Positions 55,420-64,000 of a stretch of DNA of 64,000 nucleotides are shown here, one piece after another. The notes beneath the pieces were generated by a model, which worked only from the letters and a program-made list of their open reading frames with translations, was not told the origin of the DNA and did no database searches. The DNA lies in contig JADMJD010000018.1 in the NCBI GenBank assembly GCA_018780805.1, positions 24,399-88,398 on the forward strand. Reading direction: 5' to 3'. Positions within the stretch are counted from its first letter, which is position 1; each line of letters opens with the position of its first letter. The position numbers and the translations under genes are program-made. The stretch is from Rubrivivax sp. GTDB lineage: Bacteria > Pseudomonadota > Gammaproteobacteria > Burkholderiales > Burkholderiaceae_C.

Positions 55420-56529
55420 ATGGACGGGATCTGGTACCTGGAGCGTGTGTCAGCGGACGGTTCCACCGCCCGGCATGACCTGCTGGACTGGCCGTTCCAT
55501 GTGGGCCGTGACGCGGCCGGCAACACCCTGGTGGTGGTCGACATGGGCCTCAGCCGTCGCCACGCCCAGCTGGCGCAGGACCCGGCGGGCCGGCTCTGGC
55601 TGACCGACCTGGACAGCACCAACGGCAGCTTTGTCAACCGCGAGCGGGTCAAGGGCGCCGCGTTGCTGAAGGAACACGACGTGCTGCACTTTGCACAGGC
55701 CGAGTACCGGCTGCGCTGGCGGCCGGACACCGCCTTGTTCGAGGCCCCGGCCGAGCCCGACAAGACCCGCCTGGTGCAGCGTGACCTGAGCGCCAACTTC
55801 GCGCCGCAGGAGCCGCAGTTCCTGGAGCTGCTGGCCGGCCGCGGGCTGTCGGGGGCGATCCAGCCCATCGTGCAGGCCCAGGGCGGTGCGCTGTTTGCCT
55901 ACGAACTGCTGGGGCGGGGGGAGCACCCCGAGCTGCCGCGTTCACCGATGCAGCTGTTCAGCCTGGCGGCGGTGCTGAAGCGCGAAGCCGAGTTGAGCCA
56001 GGCCTTCCGCGACCTGGGCATTGAGCGTGTGGCGGCGGGCCTTCCGGGCACAACGCTGTTTGTCAACACACACCCCAAGGAGACCTTTGAGCCGGCCTTC
56101 GTGGACGCGCTGGTGCGCTTGCGCGACGAGCGTGCCGCCGTGGAACTGGTGGTCGAGGTGCACGAAACCGCGGTGGTCGATGTGACCCGCTTGCGTGAAC
56201 TGGCAGCGCGTCTGAAGGACCTGGGCATGCGCTTCGCCTACGACGACTTTGGTGCCGGCGAATCGCGGCTGGTCGAGCTGGGCGAAGTGCCGCCGCACTT
56301 CGTCAAGTTCGACATGGGGCTGATCCGCGACATCGACCGGGCCTCGCCCAACAAACAGAAGGTGGTGCACGACATGGTGCGCCTGGTGCACGACCTGGGC
56401 GCGGTGGCGTTGGCCGAAGGCGTGGAAACCGAGGCCGAAGCGGTGGTCTGCCGGCAGATGGGCTTCGACCTGATCCAGGGTTACCTGACGGGCAAACCGG
56501 GGCCCTTGCCACCTTCAAGCGCAGCCTGA
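55420..56529 (+). CDS. FHA domain - EAL domain protein (c-di-GMP phosphodiesterase family)
   Basis: [14 protein letters not shown]...GLSRRHAQL...[60 protein letters not shown]. Confidence 0.88.
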   Translation: MDGIWYLERVSADGSTARHDLLDWPFHVGRDAAGNTLVVVDMGLSRRHAQLAQDPAGRLWLTDLDSTNGSFVNRERVKGAALLKEHDVLHFAQAEYRLRWRPDTALFEAPAEPDKTRLVQRDLSANFAPQEPQFLELLAGRGLSGAIQPIVQAQGGALFAYELLGRGEHPELPRSPMQLFSLAAVLKREAELSQAFRDLGIERVAAGLPGTTLFVNTHPKETFEPAFVDALVRLRDERAAVELVVEVHETAVVDVTRLRELAARLKDLGMRFAYDDFGAGESRLVELGEVPPHFVKFDMGLIRDIDRASPNKQKVVHDMVRLVHDLGAVALAEGVETEAEAVVCRQMGFDLIQGYLTGKPGPLPPSSAA

Positions 56530-57575
56530 AGCGCCGCTGCCACGGCCGCCACGCGCGCGGCCAGGATGGCCGCACCCACCGCCGGGCCGGGCGGCTGGCC
56601 TGCCGCCACGGCCGCGGTGTCCATCGCGCGCGCTGCGGCCAGCGCCAGCGGCAGCCGCTGCTGATGGGTCGCACCACACACTTGCAGCAGTTCGGCAAAA
56701 CGCTCTGGCCGGCGCAGCGCATCGCAGCGCATCAGCAGCGCCACCAGGGCGTCTGCGTCCAGCCTGTCGCCGGCCCGCACCTGCGGCGCGGTCTGCAGCG
56801 CCAGCTCGGCCAGTTCGCGGCAGGCGCTGGGCACCCGCAGCCGGTCCGCCAACGCGCGGGCGGCGGCCGGCACCAGGCCCTGGGCCAGCAGCAGGCCGGC
56901 CCAGCGCACGGTGAGCGGGCCGTCGGCGGGCGGCAACACCGGGCGCTGGTTCAGTTCGGGCAGCAGGCGCCGCAGCGCGCCGCAGCCGTCCAGCACCTCG
57001 AACATGCGTGCCGGTCGGGCCTCCATCAATCCGCGGGACAGCTCCTGCCACACACGCTCGGGCACCAGCGCGTCCACCTCGCCGCTGGCCACCATCTGCG
57101 CCAGCAAGGCCTCGGTCTCGGGGGCCACCGTGAAGTCGTCGAAACGCGCCGCCAGCCGCGCCAGGCGCAGCAGACGAACCGGGTCTTCCACGAAGGCCGG
57201 GGACACATGGCGCAGCACCCGTGCGTCCAGATCGCGTTGGCCGCCGCAAGGGTCGATCAGCGTGCCGTCGGCCTCGCGTGCCATGGCGTTGATCGTGAGG
57301 TCACGGCGCGCCAGGTCCTGTTCCAGTGTCACGTCGGGCGCGGCCTGGAACACGAAGCCGTGGTAACCCGGCGCGCTCTTGCGTTCGGTGCGGGCCAGGG
57401 CGTATTCCTCACCCGTTTGCGGGTGCAGGAACACCGGGAAGTCGCGGCCCACCGGGCGGAAGCCGGCGTCCAGCATCTGCTGCGGCGTGGCGCCCACGAC
57501 CACCCAGTCGCGGTCGCCGGGCGGGCGGCCCAGCAGCGCATCACGCACCGCACCGCCGACCTCAAAGACGATCAC
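56481..57575 (-). CDS. cca: CCA-adding tRNA nucleotidyltransferase
   Basis: [52 protein letters not shown] start. Confidence 0.95.
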   Translation of the reverse strand: MIVFEVGGAVRDALLGRPPGDRDWVVVGATPQQMLDAGFRPVGRDFPVFLHPQTGEEYALARTERKSAPGYHGFVFQAAPDVTLEQDLARRDLTINAMAREADGTLIDPCGGQRDLDARVLRHVSPAFVEDPVRLLRLARLAARFDDFTVAPETEALLAQMVASGEVDALVPERVWQELSRGLMEARPARMFEVLDGCGALRRLLPELNQRPVLPPADGPLTVRWAGLLLAQGLVPAAARALADRLRVPSACRELAELALQTAPQVRAGDRLDADALVALLMRCDALRRPERFAELLQVCGATHQQRLPLALAAARAMDTAAVAAGQPPGPAVGAAILAARVAAVAAALQAALEGGKGPGLPVR

Positions 57576-58246
57576 GGGGCCGGGCGGTAGGGCTCGTCTT
57601 CGGCGATGTAATCGCGTTCCAGCAGCGCGTCGGCGATCCAGGCCGCCACGCCGGGGGCGGTGCGCAGGCGCTCGACGTAGGCGCGTGTGGTGTCGCTCAT
57701 CGGCAGCGCGTAGGTCAGCAGCCGCATCGCCACCGGCGCGAAGAAGGCATCGGCCGCACCAAAGGCGCCGAACAGGAAGGGGCCGCCGCTGGCCTGCAGC
57801 GCAGCGGCCCAGAGCTGCTCGATGCGGGCCACGTCGCGCTGCACGGCCGGCTGTTCGGCCCAGACCTTGGCGCCCACCTCGGGCAGATGGGCCTCGATGT
57901 TCATCGGGCAGTGGTTGCGCAGCGCGCCGAAGCCGCTGTGCATCTCGGCGCACAGGCTGCGGGCCCGGGCGCGGGCGTTTTTGTCCGCCGGCCAGATGCC
58001 GGGATGCAGTTCGCCCAGGGTTTCGACGATGGCCAGCGTGTCCCACACCGCAAAACCGTCGTCCAGCACCAGCACGGGCACCTTGCCCGCCGGGTTGACC
58101 TGCGCCACCGCCTGGCGGAAGGGCGAGTTGGCGCTGAAGTCGAAGCGCAGCATCACTTCGTCAAATGGGATGCCCAGGCCACGCATCAGCACCCAGGGGC
58201 GCATGGACCAGGACGAGTAGTTCTTGTTGCCGATGATGAGTTTCAT
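57572..58246 (-). CDS. glutathione S-transferase family protein
   Basis: [43 protein letters not shown]. Confidence 0.92.
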   Translation of the reverse strand: MKLIIGNKNYSSWSMRPWVLMRGLGIPFDEVMLRFDFSANSPFRQAVAQVNPAGKVPVLVLDDGFAVWDTLAIVETLGELHPGIWPADKNARARARSLCAEMHSGFGALRNHCPMNIEAHLPEVGAKVWAEQPAVQRDVARIEQLWAAALQASGGPFLFGAFGAADAFFAPVAMRLLTYALPMSDTTRAYVERLRTAPGVAAWIADALLERDYIAEDEPYRPAP

Positions 58247-58248
58247 GT

Positions 58249-58324
58249 CAGGTCTCCTGCAGGGCCGCCCCAAAGGAGACCTGCGCCCTCTCGGGGGGCT
58301 GCGAACGAAGTGAGCTTGGGGGCC
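58249..58324 (+). repeat. dispersed intergenic repeat copy C, overlapping the gst ribosome-binding region
   Basis: CAGGTCTCCT-(GCAGGGCCGCCCCAA)-AGGAGACCTG then CTCGGGGGGCTGCGAACGAAGTGAGCTTGGGGGCC. Confidence 0.88.
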
Positions 58325-58327
58325 ACA

Positions 58328-59281
58328 TCAATCCCTTCTTGCGTGGGCCCGGAAGCCGTCAAAACGCTGGCGGCCGGGGCGCTGGCCCAGGTAGAGCGGG
58401 GCCACGGCCTCCAGCGCCGCGGGTGTGATGCCCAGCGCGGCCAGGCCCGGCAGCGTGCCGCTGGCCACATTGGGCACTTTCATCGAATCGAGGTTGTCGG
58501 CCGACATCAGCGGCTCGCCGGGCGCCAGCGCCATCAGCCCGGCTTGCAGCCGGCCCAAGGCGTCCGGCAGCGGCAGCACCGGCCGTTCGTGGCCCGACCA
58601 TCGGCCCGCGAGCCGCATCAGATCGGCCAGCGTGTAGATGCCGGGCCCAGCCGCCTCGACCACCTGGCCGATGCTGCTGCGCTGCTGCAGCGCGGCCAGC
58701 ACGGCCGCGGCCACGTCTTCCACCCACACCGGCTGGAAGCGCGCCGTGCTGCCGGCCAGCGGCACCACCGGCGCCAGCGCCTGCAGGTGTGCGAAGACGT
58801 TGAGGAAACGGTCGTCGGCACCGAAGATCACCGACGGGCGGATCAGCGTCAGGTCCAGGCCCGCGGCCGACAAAGCGGCTTCGCCATCGGTCTTGCTGCG
58901 CAGGTAGTTCGACGGCGCTCCGGGGCCCACCCCCAGCGCGCTGATGTGCACCAGCCGCCGCACGCCGGTGGCCGCCATCGCCGCGGCCAGCCGCTGAGGC
59001 AGCGCCACGTGCACGCGTTCGAACGCGGCCGGGCGGCCATGCAGGATGGCCACCAGGTTGACCACCGCATCGCAGCCGGCCAGCAGGCGGCGCAACGCCG
59101 CTTCATCGTGCACGTCGGCCTGCGCCAGCTCGAGCGTGGGCAGCGGCTGCAGCGCCTGGCCGTGGCGCAACCGGCGCGTGGGCACACGCACCGTCCAGCC
59201 GGCGCGCTGCAGGCGTTCACACAGCGAGCGGCCCACAAACCCGGTACCGCCCAGCACCAGCACCCGACCTGGCGCGCTCAT
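58328..59281 (-). CDS. NAD-dependent epimerase/complex I NDUFA9-like SDR protein
   Basis: VLVLGGTGFVGRSLCERL; VHISALGVGPGAPSNYLRSKTDGEAAL. Confidence 0.88.
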   Translation of the reverse strand: MSAPGRVLVLGGTGFVGRSLCERLQRAGWTVRVPTRRLRHGQALQPLPTLELAQADVHDEAALRRLLAGCDAVVNLVAILHGRPAAFERVHVALPQRLAAAMAATGVRRLVHISALGVGPGAPSNYLRSKTDGEAALSAAGLDLTLIRPSVIFGADDRFLNVFAHLQALAPVVPLAGSTARFQPVWVEDVAAAVLAALQQRSSIGQVVEAAGPGIYTLADLMRLAGRWSGHERPVLPLPDALGRLQAGLMALAPGEPLMSADNLDSMKVPNVASGTLPGLAALGITPAALEAVAPLYLGQRPGRQRFDGFRAHARRD

Positions 59282-61278
59282 GGCAGATCCTTGTTGGGCG
59301 CTGCGGCCTGCGGCGGCCGCGGCCCCACGGTGGCACCCAGGCGCGCCTTCAACGAGGTGCCGGGCTCGCCCAGCACCGCCGCGTAGTGCACCGCGTTGGC
59401 GAGCACCTTCTTCACGTAATCGCGGGTCTCGTTGAACGGGATGTTCTCGACCCAGGCCGCCGTTTCCAGCACCGGGCCTTCGCGCCAGCGCCGCGGCCGG
59501 CCCGGGCCGGCGTTGTAGCCGGCGATGGCCAGTGGCTGCGCGCCGTTGAAATCGTCGGTCAGCAGCTTCAGGTAAGCCGTGCCCAAGCGCAGGTTCACGT
59601 CGCGGTCGTTGATCATCGTGGGTTTGTAGTCCAGGCCCAGCTTCTTGGCCGTCCAGCGGGCTGTGGCCGGCATCAGCTGCATCAGCCCGCTGGCACCAAC
59701 GCCGGAGCGGGCGTCCGTGATGAACCGCGATTCCTGCCGCACCAGGCCGTAGATGGTGGCGGCGTCCAGGCCAGCCGCCTGGGCCTGCGCCGTCACATCG
59801 GCGCGGAAGGGTGTGGGGTAACGCTGGCCGAGGTCGATTTCGCTGCGCGTGCGTTCGCTGGTGTTGATGCAGCGGTCCCACACCTCGCGCGCGCAGGCCT
59901 GCTGCGCGGCGGCCAGCAGCGCACGGTCGCCCTCCAGGTCGCGCAGCGTGAAGTTCCATTCGCGCACCCCTTCGCTGCGCAGGCCCAGCTCGATCAGCTG
60001 CAGCGCACGCTGCAGGCCGGGCGTGGCGCGGGCGGCGTTGCGCTCGGCGTCGCTCACCGGTGCAGGCGCGGGCGGCGGTGCAAAACGCCCGCCCAGGTCT
60101 TCCAGCGCCAGCAGGCCGTAGAAGCTGTGGGGCCCGGCCAGCGCCTGCAGCTGGCGTTGGGCTTCGGCGCGGGTGGCGTCGCCCTTTTCACCCTTGGCGG
60201 CCGTGGCCTGCAGCGCACGGGCCTTCCAGTACACCCAGGCCGGATCGGCCTGCTCGGCCGGGCGCATGGCCTGCACCTGGCGCAGCAGCAAGGCCCAGTC
60301 CGGGCCCCGCTCGGCGCGCAGCGCGGCGCGCGCCCCCCAGACCAGGGTCTCGGCCGGCCAGTCCATGCGGTGTTCGCTGCGCACATGGGCCCAGGCGCGG
60401 TTGTAGGCCGCGGCGGCTGTGGGCGCCAGCTTCAGCGCGGCCTGGCGGCCGATGCCGGCCCAGGCGTAGGCCGATTGCGAGGGCACCAGGCGCTCTTCCC
60501 ACTCGGCGGCCAGGCCGGCAGCGGCCTCGGGGTCGGTGTTGGCCAGGCGCAGCAGCGCGGCCAGCGCGGCTTCGCCGTCCCGCTCCTGCACCGCGCTGCG
60601 TGGGTGGCGGGCCAGCCATTGCGCGGGGTTGTCCAGCGCGTCCCGCAGGCGGCGCTCCACCGGTGCGCCCAACATGGCGGCAGCGGCCAGCGCGGCCCTG
60701 GGCCGGTTGTTTTCCACCGCCAGCCGCACCACCGGCCACACCTGCTCGGGCCCGAAACGGCCGGCCTCGGCCAGCGTGCGTGCCATCAGCGTGCAGCCGT
60801 CGTCGTCGCGGCGCTGGGCCAGCCAGGCGCTGGCGGCGGCCTCGGTCACGTTCTGGCCGTCGAGGTGGCGCACCAGCAGCGCATAACAATCGACCTCGCG
60901 GTCGTCGGCCATGCGAAAGCGCGGGTGCTCGCGGCGGAAGTTGTCCCAGTCGCGGCGCTGGCCCAGCACCAGCAGCCAGTCGTTGCGCAGCCGGTCTTCC
61001 ACGTAGCTGCCGGGCCAGCGGGCGTAGAACGCATCGAGCTCGGGCTGCTGCGCGTCCTTCAGGCGGGTGCCGAGCTCCCAGTAGTCCACCCAGGACGCCA
61101 GCGGGTGCTGCTGGCGCAGGGCCTGCTCCCGCAGCGTGGTCAGGCGGTTGCGGTCGTTGCTGCGCAGCGCATCGCGGGCGTCCAGCACGGCCTTGTCGGC
61201 GGCGGGCTGGGCCCAGGCGGGTGCGGCCCAGCAGGCGGACAGGGCAAGAAGACAGACAGACAGGACTCGGGACATCAC
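59278..61278 (-). CDS. lytic murein transglycosylase (Slt70-like)
   Basis: Signal peptide; helical N-terminus; GLVRQESRFITDARSGVGASGLMQLMPATA; IAGYNAGPGR. Confidence 0.93.
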   Translation of the reverse strand: MMSRVLSVCLLALSACWAAPAWAQPAADKAVLDARDALRSNDRNRLTTLREQALRQQHPLASWVDYWELGTRLKDAQQPELDAFYARWPGSYVEDRLRNDWLLVLGQRRDWDNFRREHPRFRMADDREVDCYALLVRHLDGQNVTEAAASAWLAQRRDDDGCTLMARTLAEAGRFGPEQVWPVVRLAVENNRPRAALAAAAMLGAPVERRLRDALDNPAQWLARHPRSAVQERDGEAALAALLRLANTDPEAAAGLAAEWEERLVPSQSAYAWAGIGRQAALKLAPTAAAAYNRAWAHVRSEHRMDWPAETLVWGARAALRAERGPDWALLLRQVQAMRPAEQADPAWVYWKARALQATAAKGEKGDATRAEAQRQLQALAGPHSFYGLLALEDLGGRFAPPPAPAPVSDAERNAARATPGLQRALQLIELGLRSEGVREWNFTLRDLEGDRALLAAAQQACAREVWDRCINTSERTRSEIDLGQRYPTPFRADVTAQAQAAGLDAATIYGLVRQESRFITDARSGVGASGLMQLMPATARWTAKKLGLDYKPTMINDRDVNLRLGTAYLKLLTDDFNGAQPLAIAGYNAGPGRPRRWREGPVLETAAWVENIPFNETRDYVKKVLANAVHYAAVLGEPGTSLKARLGATVGPRPPQAAAPNKDLP

Positions 61279-61284
61279 CCGAAA

Positions 61285-62244
61285 TTAGCACAGGGGGGTG
61301 TCGGCGTCCTGCACACGCCGGATGGCCGCGCGTGTGACCGCGGCTTCGGCCAGCAGCCAATCGCTGAAGGCCTGCACCTCGGGCTGCTGGCGGCGGGCCG
61401 GCCAGTGCACCAGCCAGTAGGCGAAGGGCGAGGTGATGCGGCCGGCGGCACCGAAGGGCTCGACCAGGTCACCACGTTCGATCGCCTCGCCCACCAGGGC
61501 CCAGCGCGCCAGCGCCAGCCCCTGGCCCGACAGCGCGGCCTGGATCTGCTGGTAGGTGTAGTTCAGGTAGAGCCAGCCCTGCGGTTCGGTGCCGGCCGGC
61601 GCGTGCACCTTCAGCCAGTGGCGCCAGCTCAGGTACTCGGCGCTGGGGCGGTGGTCGTCTTCTTCCAGCAGCGTGTGCCGCACCAGGTCGGCCGGGCTGC
61701 GCAGCGGCAGCCGCGCCAGCAGCGCCGGGCTGGCCACAGGCGTGAGCACTTCGTCGAACAGCGGCGTGGCGCTTTCGGGGGCGTCCTTGGGGTGCACGTA
61801 GCGCAGCGCGAGGTCGATCTCCGGGTCGTCGGCGTCGGCCAGCCGATCCACGGCCGAGATGCGGATGTCGATGCCGGGGTGCAAAGCCTGGAAGCCGGCC
61901 AGCCGCGGGATCAGCCAGAGCGACGCCAACGACGCAAACGTGGTCACCGCCACATGGCGCCGCGCCTGGCTGTGGCGGATCTGGTGCACCGTGCTGTCCA
62001 GGCGCTCCAGCAGCGGCACCACGGTGCGCAGCAGCGTGGCGCCGGCCGTGGTGAGCTCCACATGGCGCGTGCCGCGGTGGAACAGCGCGGTGCCCACCTC
62101 GGCCTCCAGCGCCTGGATCTGCCGGCTGATGGCGGGCTGGCTCAGGTGCAGCTCCGTGGCCGCGGCGCCGAAGGCCAGGCGCCGGGCCACCGCCTCGAAG
62201 GCACGCAAGGGGCCGATGGCCAGCGGGCGGGTGCTTTGTTTCAT
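61285..62244 (-). CDS. LysR-type transcriptional regulator
   Basis: LRAFEAVARRLAFGAAATELHLSQPAISRQIQALEAEVGTALFHR. Confidence 0.95.
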   Translation of the reverse strand: MKQSTRPLAIGPLRAFEAVARRLAFGAAATELHLSQPAISRQIQALEAEVGTALFHRGTRHVELTTAGATLLRTVVPLLERLDSTVHQIRHSQARRHVAVTTFASLASLWLIPRLAGFQALHPGIDIRISAVDRLADADDPEIDLALRYVHPKDAPESATPLFDEVLTPVASPALLARLPLRSPADLVRHTLLEEDDHRPSAEYLSWRHWLKVHAPAGTEPQGWLYLNYTYQQIQAALSGQGLALARWALVGEAIERGDLVEPFGAAGRITSPFAYWLVHWPARRQQPEVQAFSDWLLAEAAVTRAAIRRVQDADTPLC

Positions 62245-62339
62245 GCGTTCGGATTATCAATCTCAAGCACCGATCTCATTGGACCTCATGGGGTTGTCTA
62301 TCGAAAATTGAGCCCATCAAACCCCACCAGGAGCGCGCC

Positions 62340-62717
62340 ATGAGCACCGCAGTCTGCATCACCGAAACGCATGAACCCAGCTGGCAGCTGGCCGCCGGCC
62401 AGGTGCAGGCGCTGCCCAGCGCGGCACGCGGGCGCTGGCTGCAGGCCCGCGCCGGGCGGCTGTGGCTCACGCGCCGCGGCGCCGGGCCGGCGCGCGAGGC
62501 CGATGTCTGGCTGCAACCCGGTCAACGCCACTGGCTGGCGCCGGGCAGCGATTGGCTCATCGAGGCCTGGGGTTCTTCGGCTTTCGAGCTGCTGGAGCCA
62601 CCTTCGGCGCAGCCTGCACGGCCTTCGCACTCAGCGCCGCCTGCTGGGCCAGCCGCACCCAGGGCAACATGGCGGCTGGGCTTTCCATGGCTTCGGCCGG
62701 TGCTGTCCAGTAGTTGA
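62340..62717 (+). CDS. DUF2917-like protein
   Basis: WQLAAGQVQALPSAARGRWLQARAGRLWLTRRG...DVWLQPGQRHWL; divergent from LysR gene. Confidence 0.72.
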   Translation: MSTAVCITETHEPSWQLAAGQVQALPSAARGRWLQARAGRLWLTRRGAGPAREADVWLQPGQRHWLAPGSDWLIEAWGSSAFELLEPPSAQPARPSHSAPPAGPAAPRATWRLGFPWLRPVLSSS

Positions 62718-62946
62718 GCTGCACGGTGCGGCCACGGGCGCTGTAGACAAATCGTTCGGCGCCCGCGGCCTCGAACCGGGGCGCGGAGGCGGCATCGGCC
62801 TTCAGGTAAAGCCGCTCGAAGGCGATGATGGCCACGAACAGCCCGTCCACATACAGGCCGTGGCCGCCGAACATGCGCCGCCGCTGCACGCGGCCCGTGG
62901 GGGCCAGCAGCTCTTCACAGTAGGCGGGAAAGTCGTCGGCGGCCAT
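62557..62946 (-). CDS. TfoX/Sxy N-terminal domain protein
   Basis: CEELLAPTGRVQRRRMFGGHGLYVDGLFVAIIAFERLYLKAD. Confidence 0.85.
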   Translation of the reverse strand: MAADDFPAYCEELLAPTGRVQRRRMFGGHGLYVDGLFVAIIAFERLYLKADAASAPRFEAAGAERFVYSARGRTVQLNYWTAPAEAMESPAAMLPWVRLAQQAALSAKAVQAAPKVAPAARKPKNPRPR

Positions 62947-62969
62947 GCCGCGCAGTTTAGAAGCGGCGG

Positions 62970-63590
62970 TTAGAACCGCTTGCCGAATCCGATGCCCACC
63001 AGCAGCGGGTCCACCTTGAAGGTGCCAGCCTTGGCGCCGAAGGACGCCACGTCGGTCTGGATCTGCACCTTCTTCAGGTCCAGGTTCAGCAGCCAGCCAC
63101 CGCCGATGGGCACGTCCACGCCCAGCTGCAGCGCCAGGCCGAAGCTGTTCTTGTCGATGCTCGGGTCCAGCGCCGTGACCACGGCGGGGTCGAAATCCAC
63201 GCTGGAGAAACGTGTGTAGTTCAGGCCCGCGCCGACATACGGCCGGACGCTCATGCCGGTGAAGTGGTACTGCAGCGTCAGCGTCGGCGGCAGGTGCTTG
63301 AGCGTGCCGATCCCCGTGCCTCCAGCGCGTACCGTGTGTTTCTGCGGGTAGGTCAGGATCAGTTCGGCCGCCAGGTTGGGGCTGAAGAAGTAGGTGATGT
63401 CGACTTCCGGGATCAGCTTGTTGTTGACGCTCAGGTCCAGGCCCGTGCTGTCCTTGTTGGCCGAGTCCAGTTGCACGGCGCGGCCGCGCACCAGCCAGCT
63501 GCCGCTGTCGTTGGCCTGGGCCATCGCGGCCGGCACCCCAGCCACCAGGGCGGTGGCGACCGCACACAGGGTCATGCAGCGCTTGTTCAT
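62970..63590 (-). CDS. OmpW family outer membrane protein
   Basis: Signal peptide; LPPTLTLQYHF...VRPYVGAGLNYTRF; C-terminal FGKRF. Confidence 0.93.
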   Translation of the reverse strand: MNKRCMTLCAVATALVAGVPAAMAQANDSGSWLVRGRAVQLDSANKDSTGLDLSVNNKLIPEVDITYFFSPNLAAELILTYPQKHTVRAGGTGIGTLKHLPPTLTLQYHFTGMSVRPYVGAGLNYTRFSSVDFDPAVVTALDPSIDKNSFGLALQLGVDVPIGGGWLLNLDLKKVQIQTDVASFGAKAGTFKVDPLLVGIGFGKRF

Positions 63591-63730
63591 GTTCGTTCCT
63601 CTTGTTCTGTCAGCAGGCGACATCGCCTGTTGACATTGGGCCGTTCTGGTCCCGTCACGATGTTGCGTTGCAGCAAAGGTGCCGCATCCGGCCTTCTGCG
63701 CCAGATCAAGGCCACAATGCAGCGCATGGA

Positions 63731-63826
63731 CAGCCCCCCAGCTCACTTCAATCGCTGCCCCCCAGGCCCTGCAACGGCCAATTCGCGGCCCTCGGGGCGC
63801 TCAGCGCCCTTGGGGCGGCCCGGCGG
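63731..63826 (-). repeat. dispersed intergenic repeat copy D (degenerate)
   Basis: On - strand: GGGCCGCCCCAAGG core and GGGGGGCAGCGATTGAAGTGAGCTGGGGGG tail. Confidence 0.65.
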
Positions 63827-63832
63827 TCACGG

Positions 63833-64000
63833 ATGAACGAGCCCTTCAAGTTCTCGCTGGAGCCCTCCCAGGACAAGAAGTCGCTGCGCCGCCAGCTGCA
63901 GGCCGAGCGCCAAGCCCTGGTAGACCGCCACCAGCGCTCGGTGCACCTGCAGCAGGTGCTGCGTGTGTGGCTGGTCACACGGCGCGAGACCAGCATCGGC
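63833..64000 (+). CDS. 5-formyltetrahydrofolate cyclo-ligase, N-terminal part (truncated by window edge)
   Basis: MNEPFKFSLEPSQDKKSLRRQLQAERQALVDRHQRSVHLQQVLRVWL. Confidence 0.65.
   Translation, partial: MNEPFKFSLEPSQDKKSLRRQLQAERQALVDRHQRSVHLQQVLRVWLVTRRETSIG

Noticed and set aside
62245-62339. LysR-regulator binding site in the LysR/DUF2917 divergent region
   Set aside because: T-N11-A-like patterns are present but too degenerate to call without comparative data
59386-62343. 985-aa plus-strand ORF
   Set aside because: Spans antisense of slt and the LysR gene; both have clear family motifs on the minus strand
1-64000. CRISPR arrays, rRNA or tRNA genes, transposases, integrases
   Set aside because: Looked for regularly spaced repeats, tRNA-like cloverleafs and transposase/integrase motifs by eye; none found. 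The AT-rich purC-purE segment has no integrase or visible attachment repeats

Overview
GC-rich chromosomal segment of a betaproteobacterium, probably Burkholderiales and possibly a phototroph related to Rubrivivax/Leptothrix (inference from a PucC/LhaA-type gene at the left edge and from gene neighbourhoods). Most of the window is housekeeping: rep helicase, yajC-secD-secF, smg-dprA-lysM, def-fmt, azlCD, pgk, maeB, pyk, fba, purC/purE/purK, tsaC/Sua5, dacB, tsaB-rimI-udg4, glmU, ttcA, folB-SDR, slt-SDR-gst-cca, and the start of a 5-formyl-THF cyclo-ligase gene. No rRNA, tRNA, CRISPR array or transposase was recognised. Most unusual items: (1) a two-gene operon of a SIR2-like/TIR fusion plus a membrane-anchored nSTAND ATPase with an extra C-terminal domain, a candidate NAD-related immune system in which the SIR2 catalytic residues look substituted; (2) an AT-rich mosaic segment between purC and purE that carries an orphan helical-repeat ORF and also replaces the 3' end of purC and the 5' end of purE; (3) a dispersed intergenic repeat family (4 copies) with a hairpin whose arms covary between copies, one copy placing the gst Shine-Dalgarno inside a 10-bp stem; (4) a divergent clostripain-like protease / TPR-winged-helix pair upstream of yajC; (5) very compact gene junctions, including three convergent pairs sharing a TGATCA stop palindrome, a glmU/DUF6279 pair whose start codons share one CATG, and a 161-bp convergent overlap. 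All calls come from reading sequence and translations; no database search was run.
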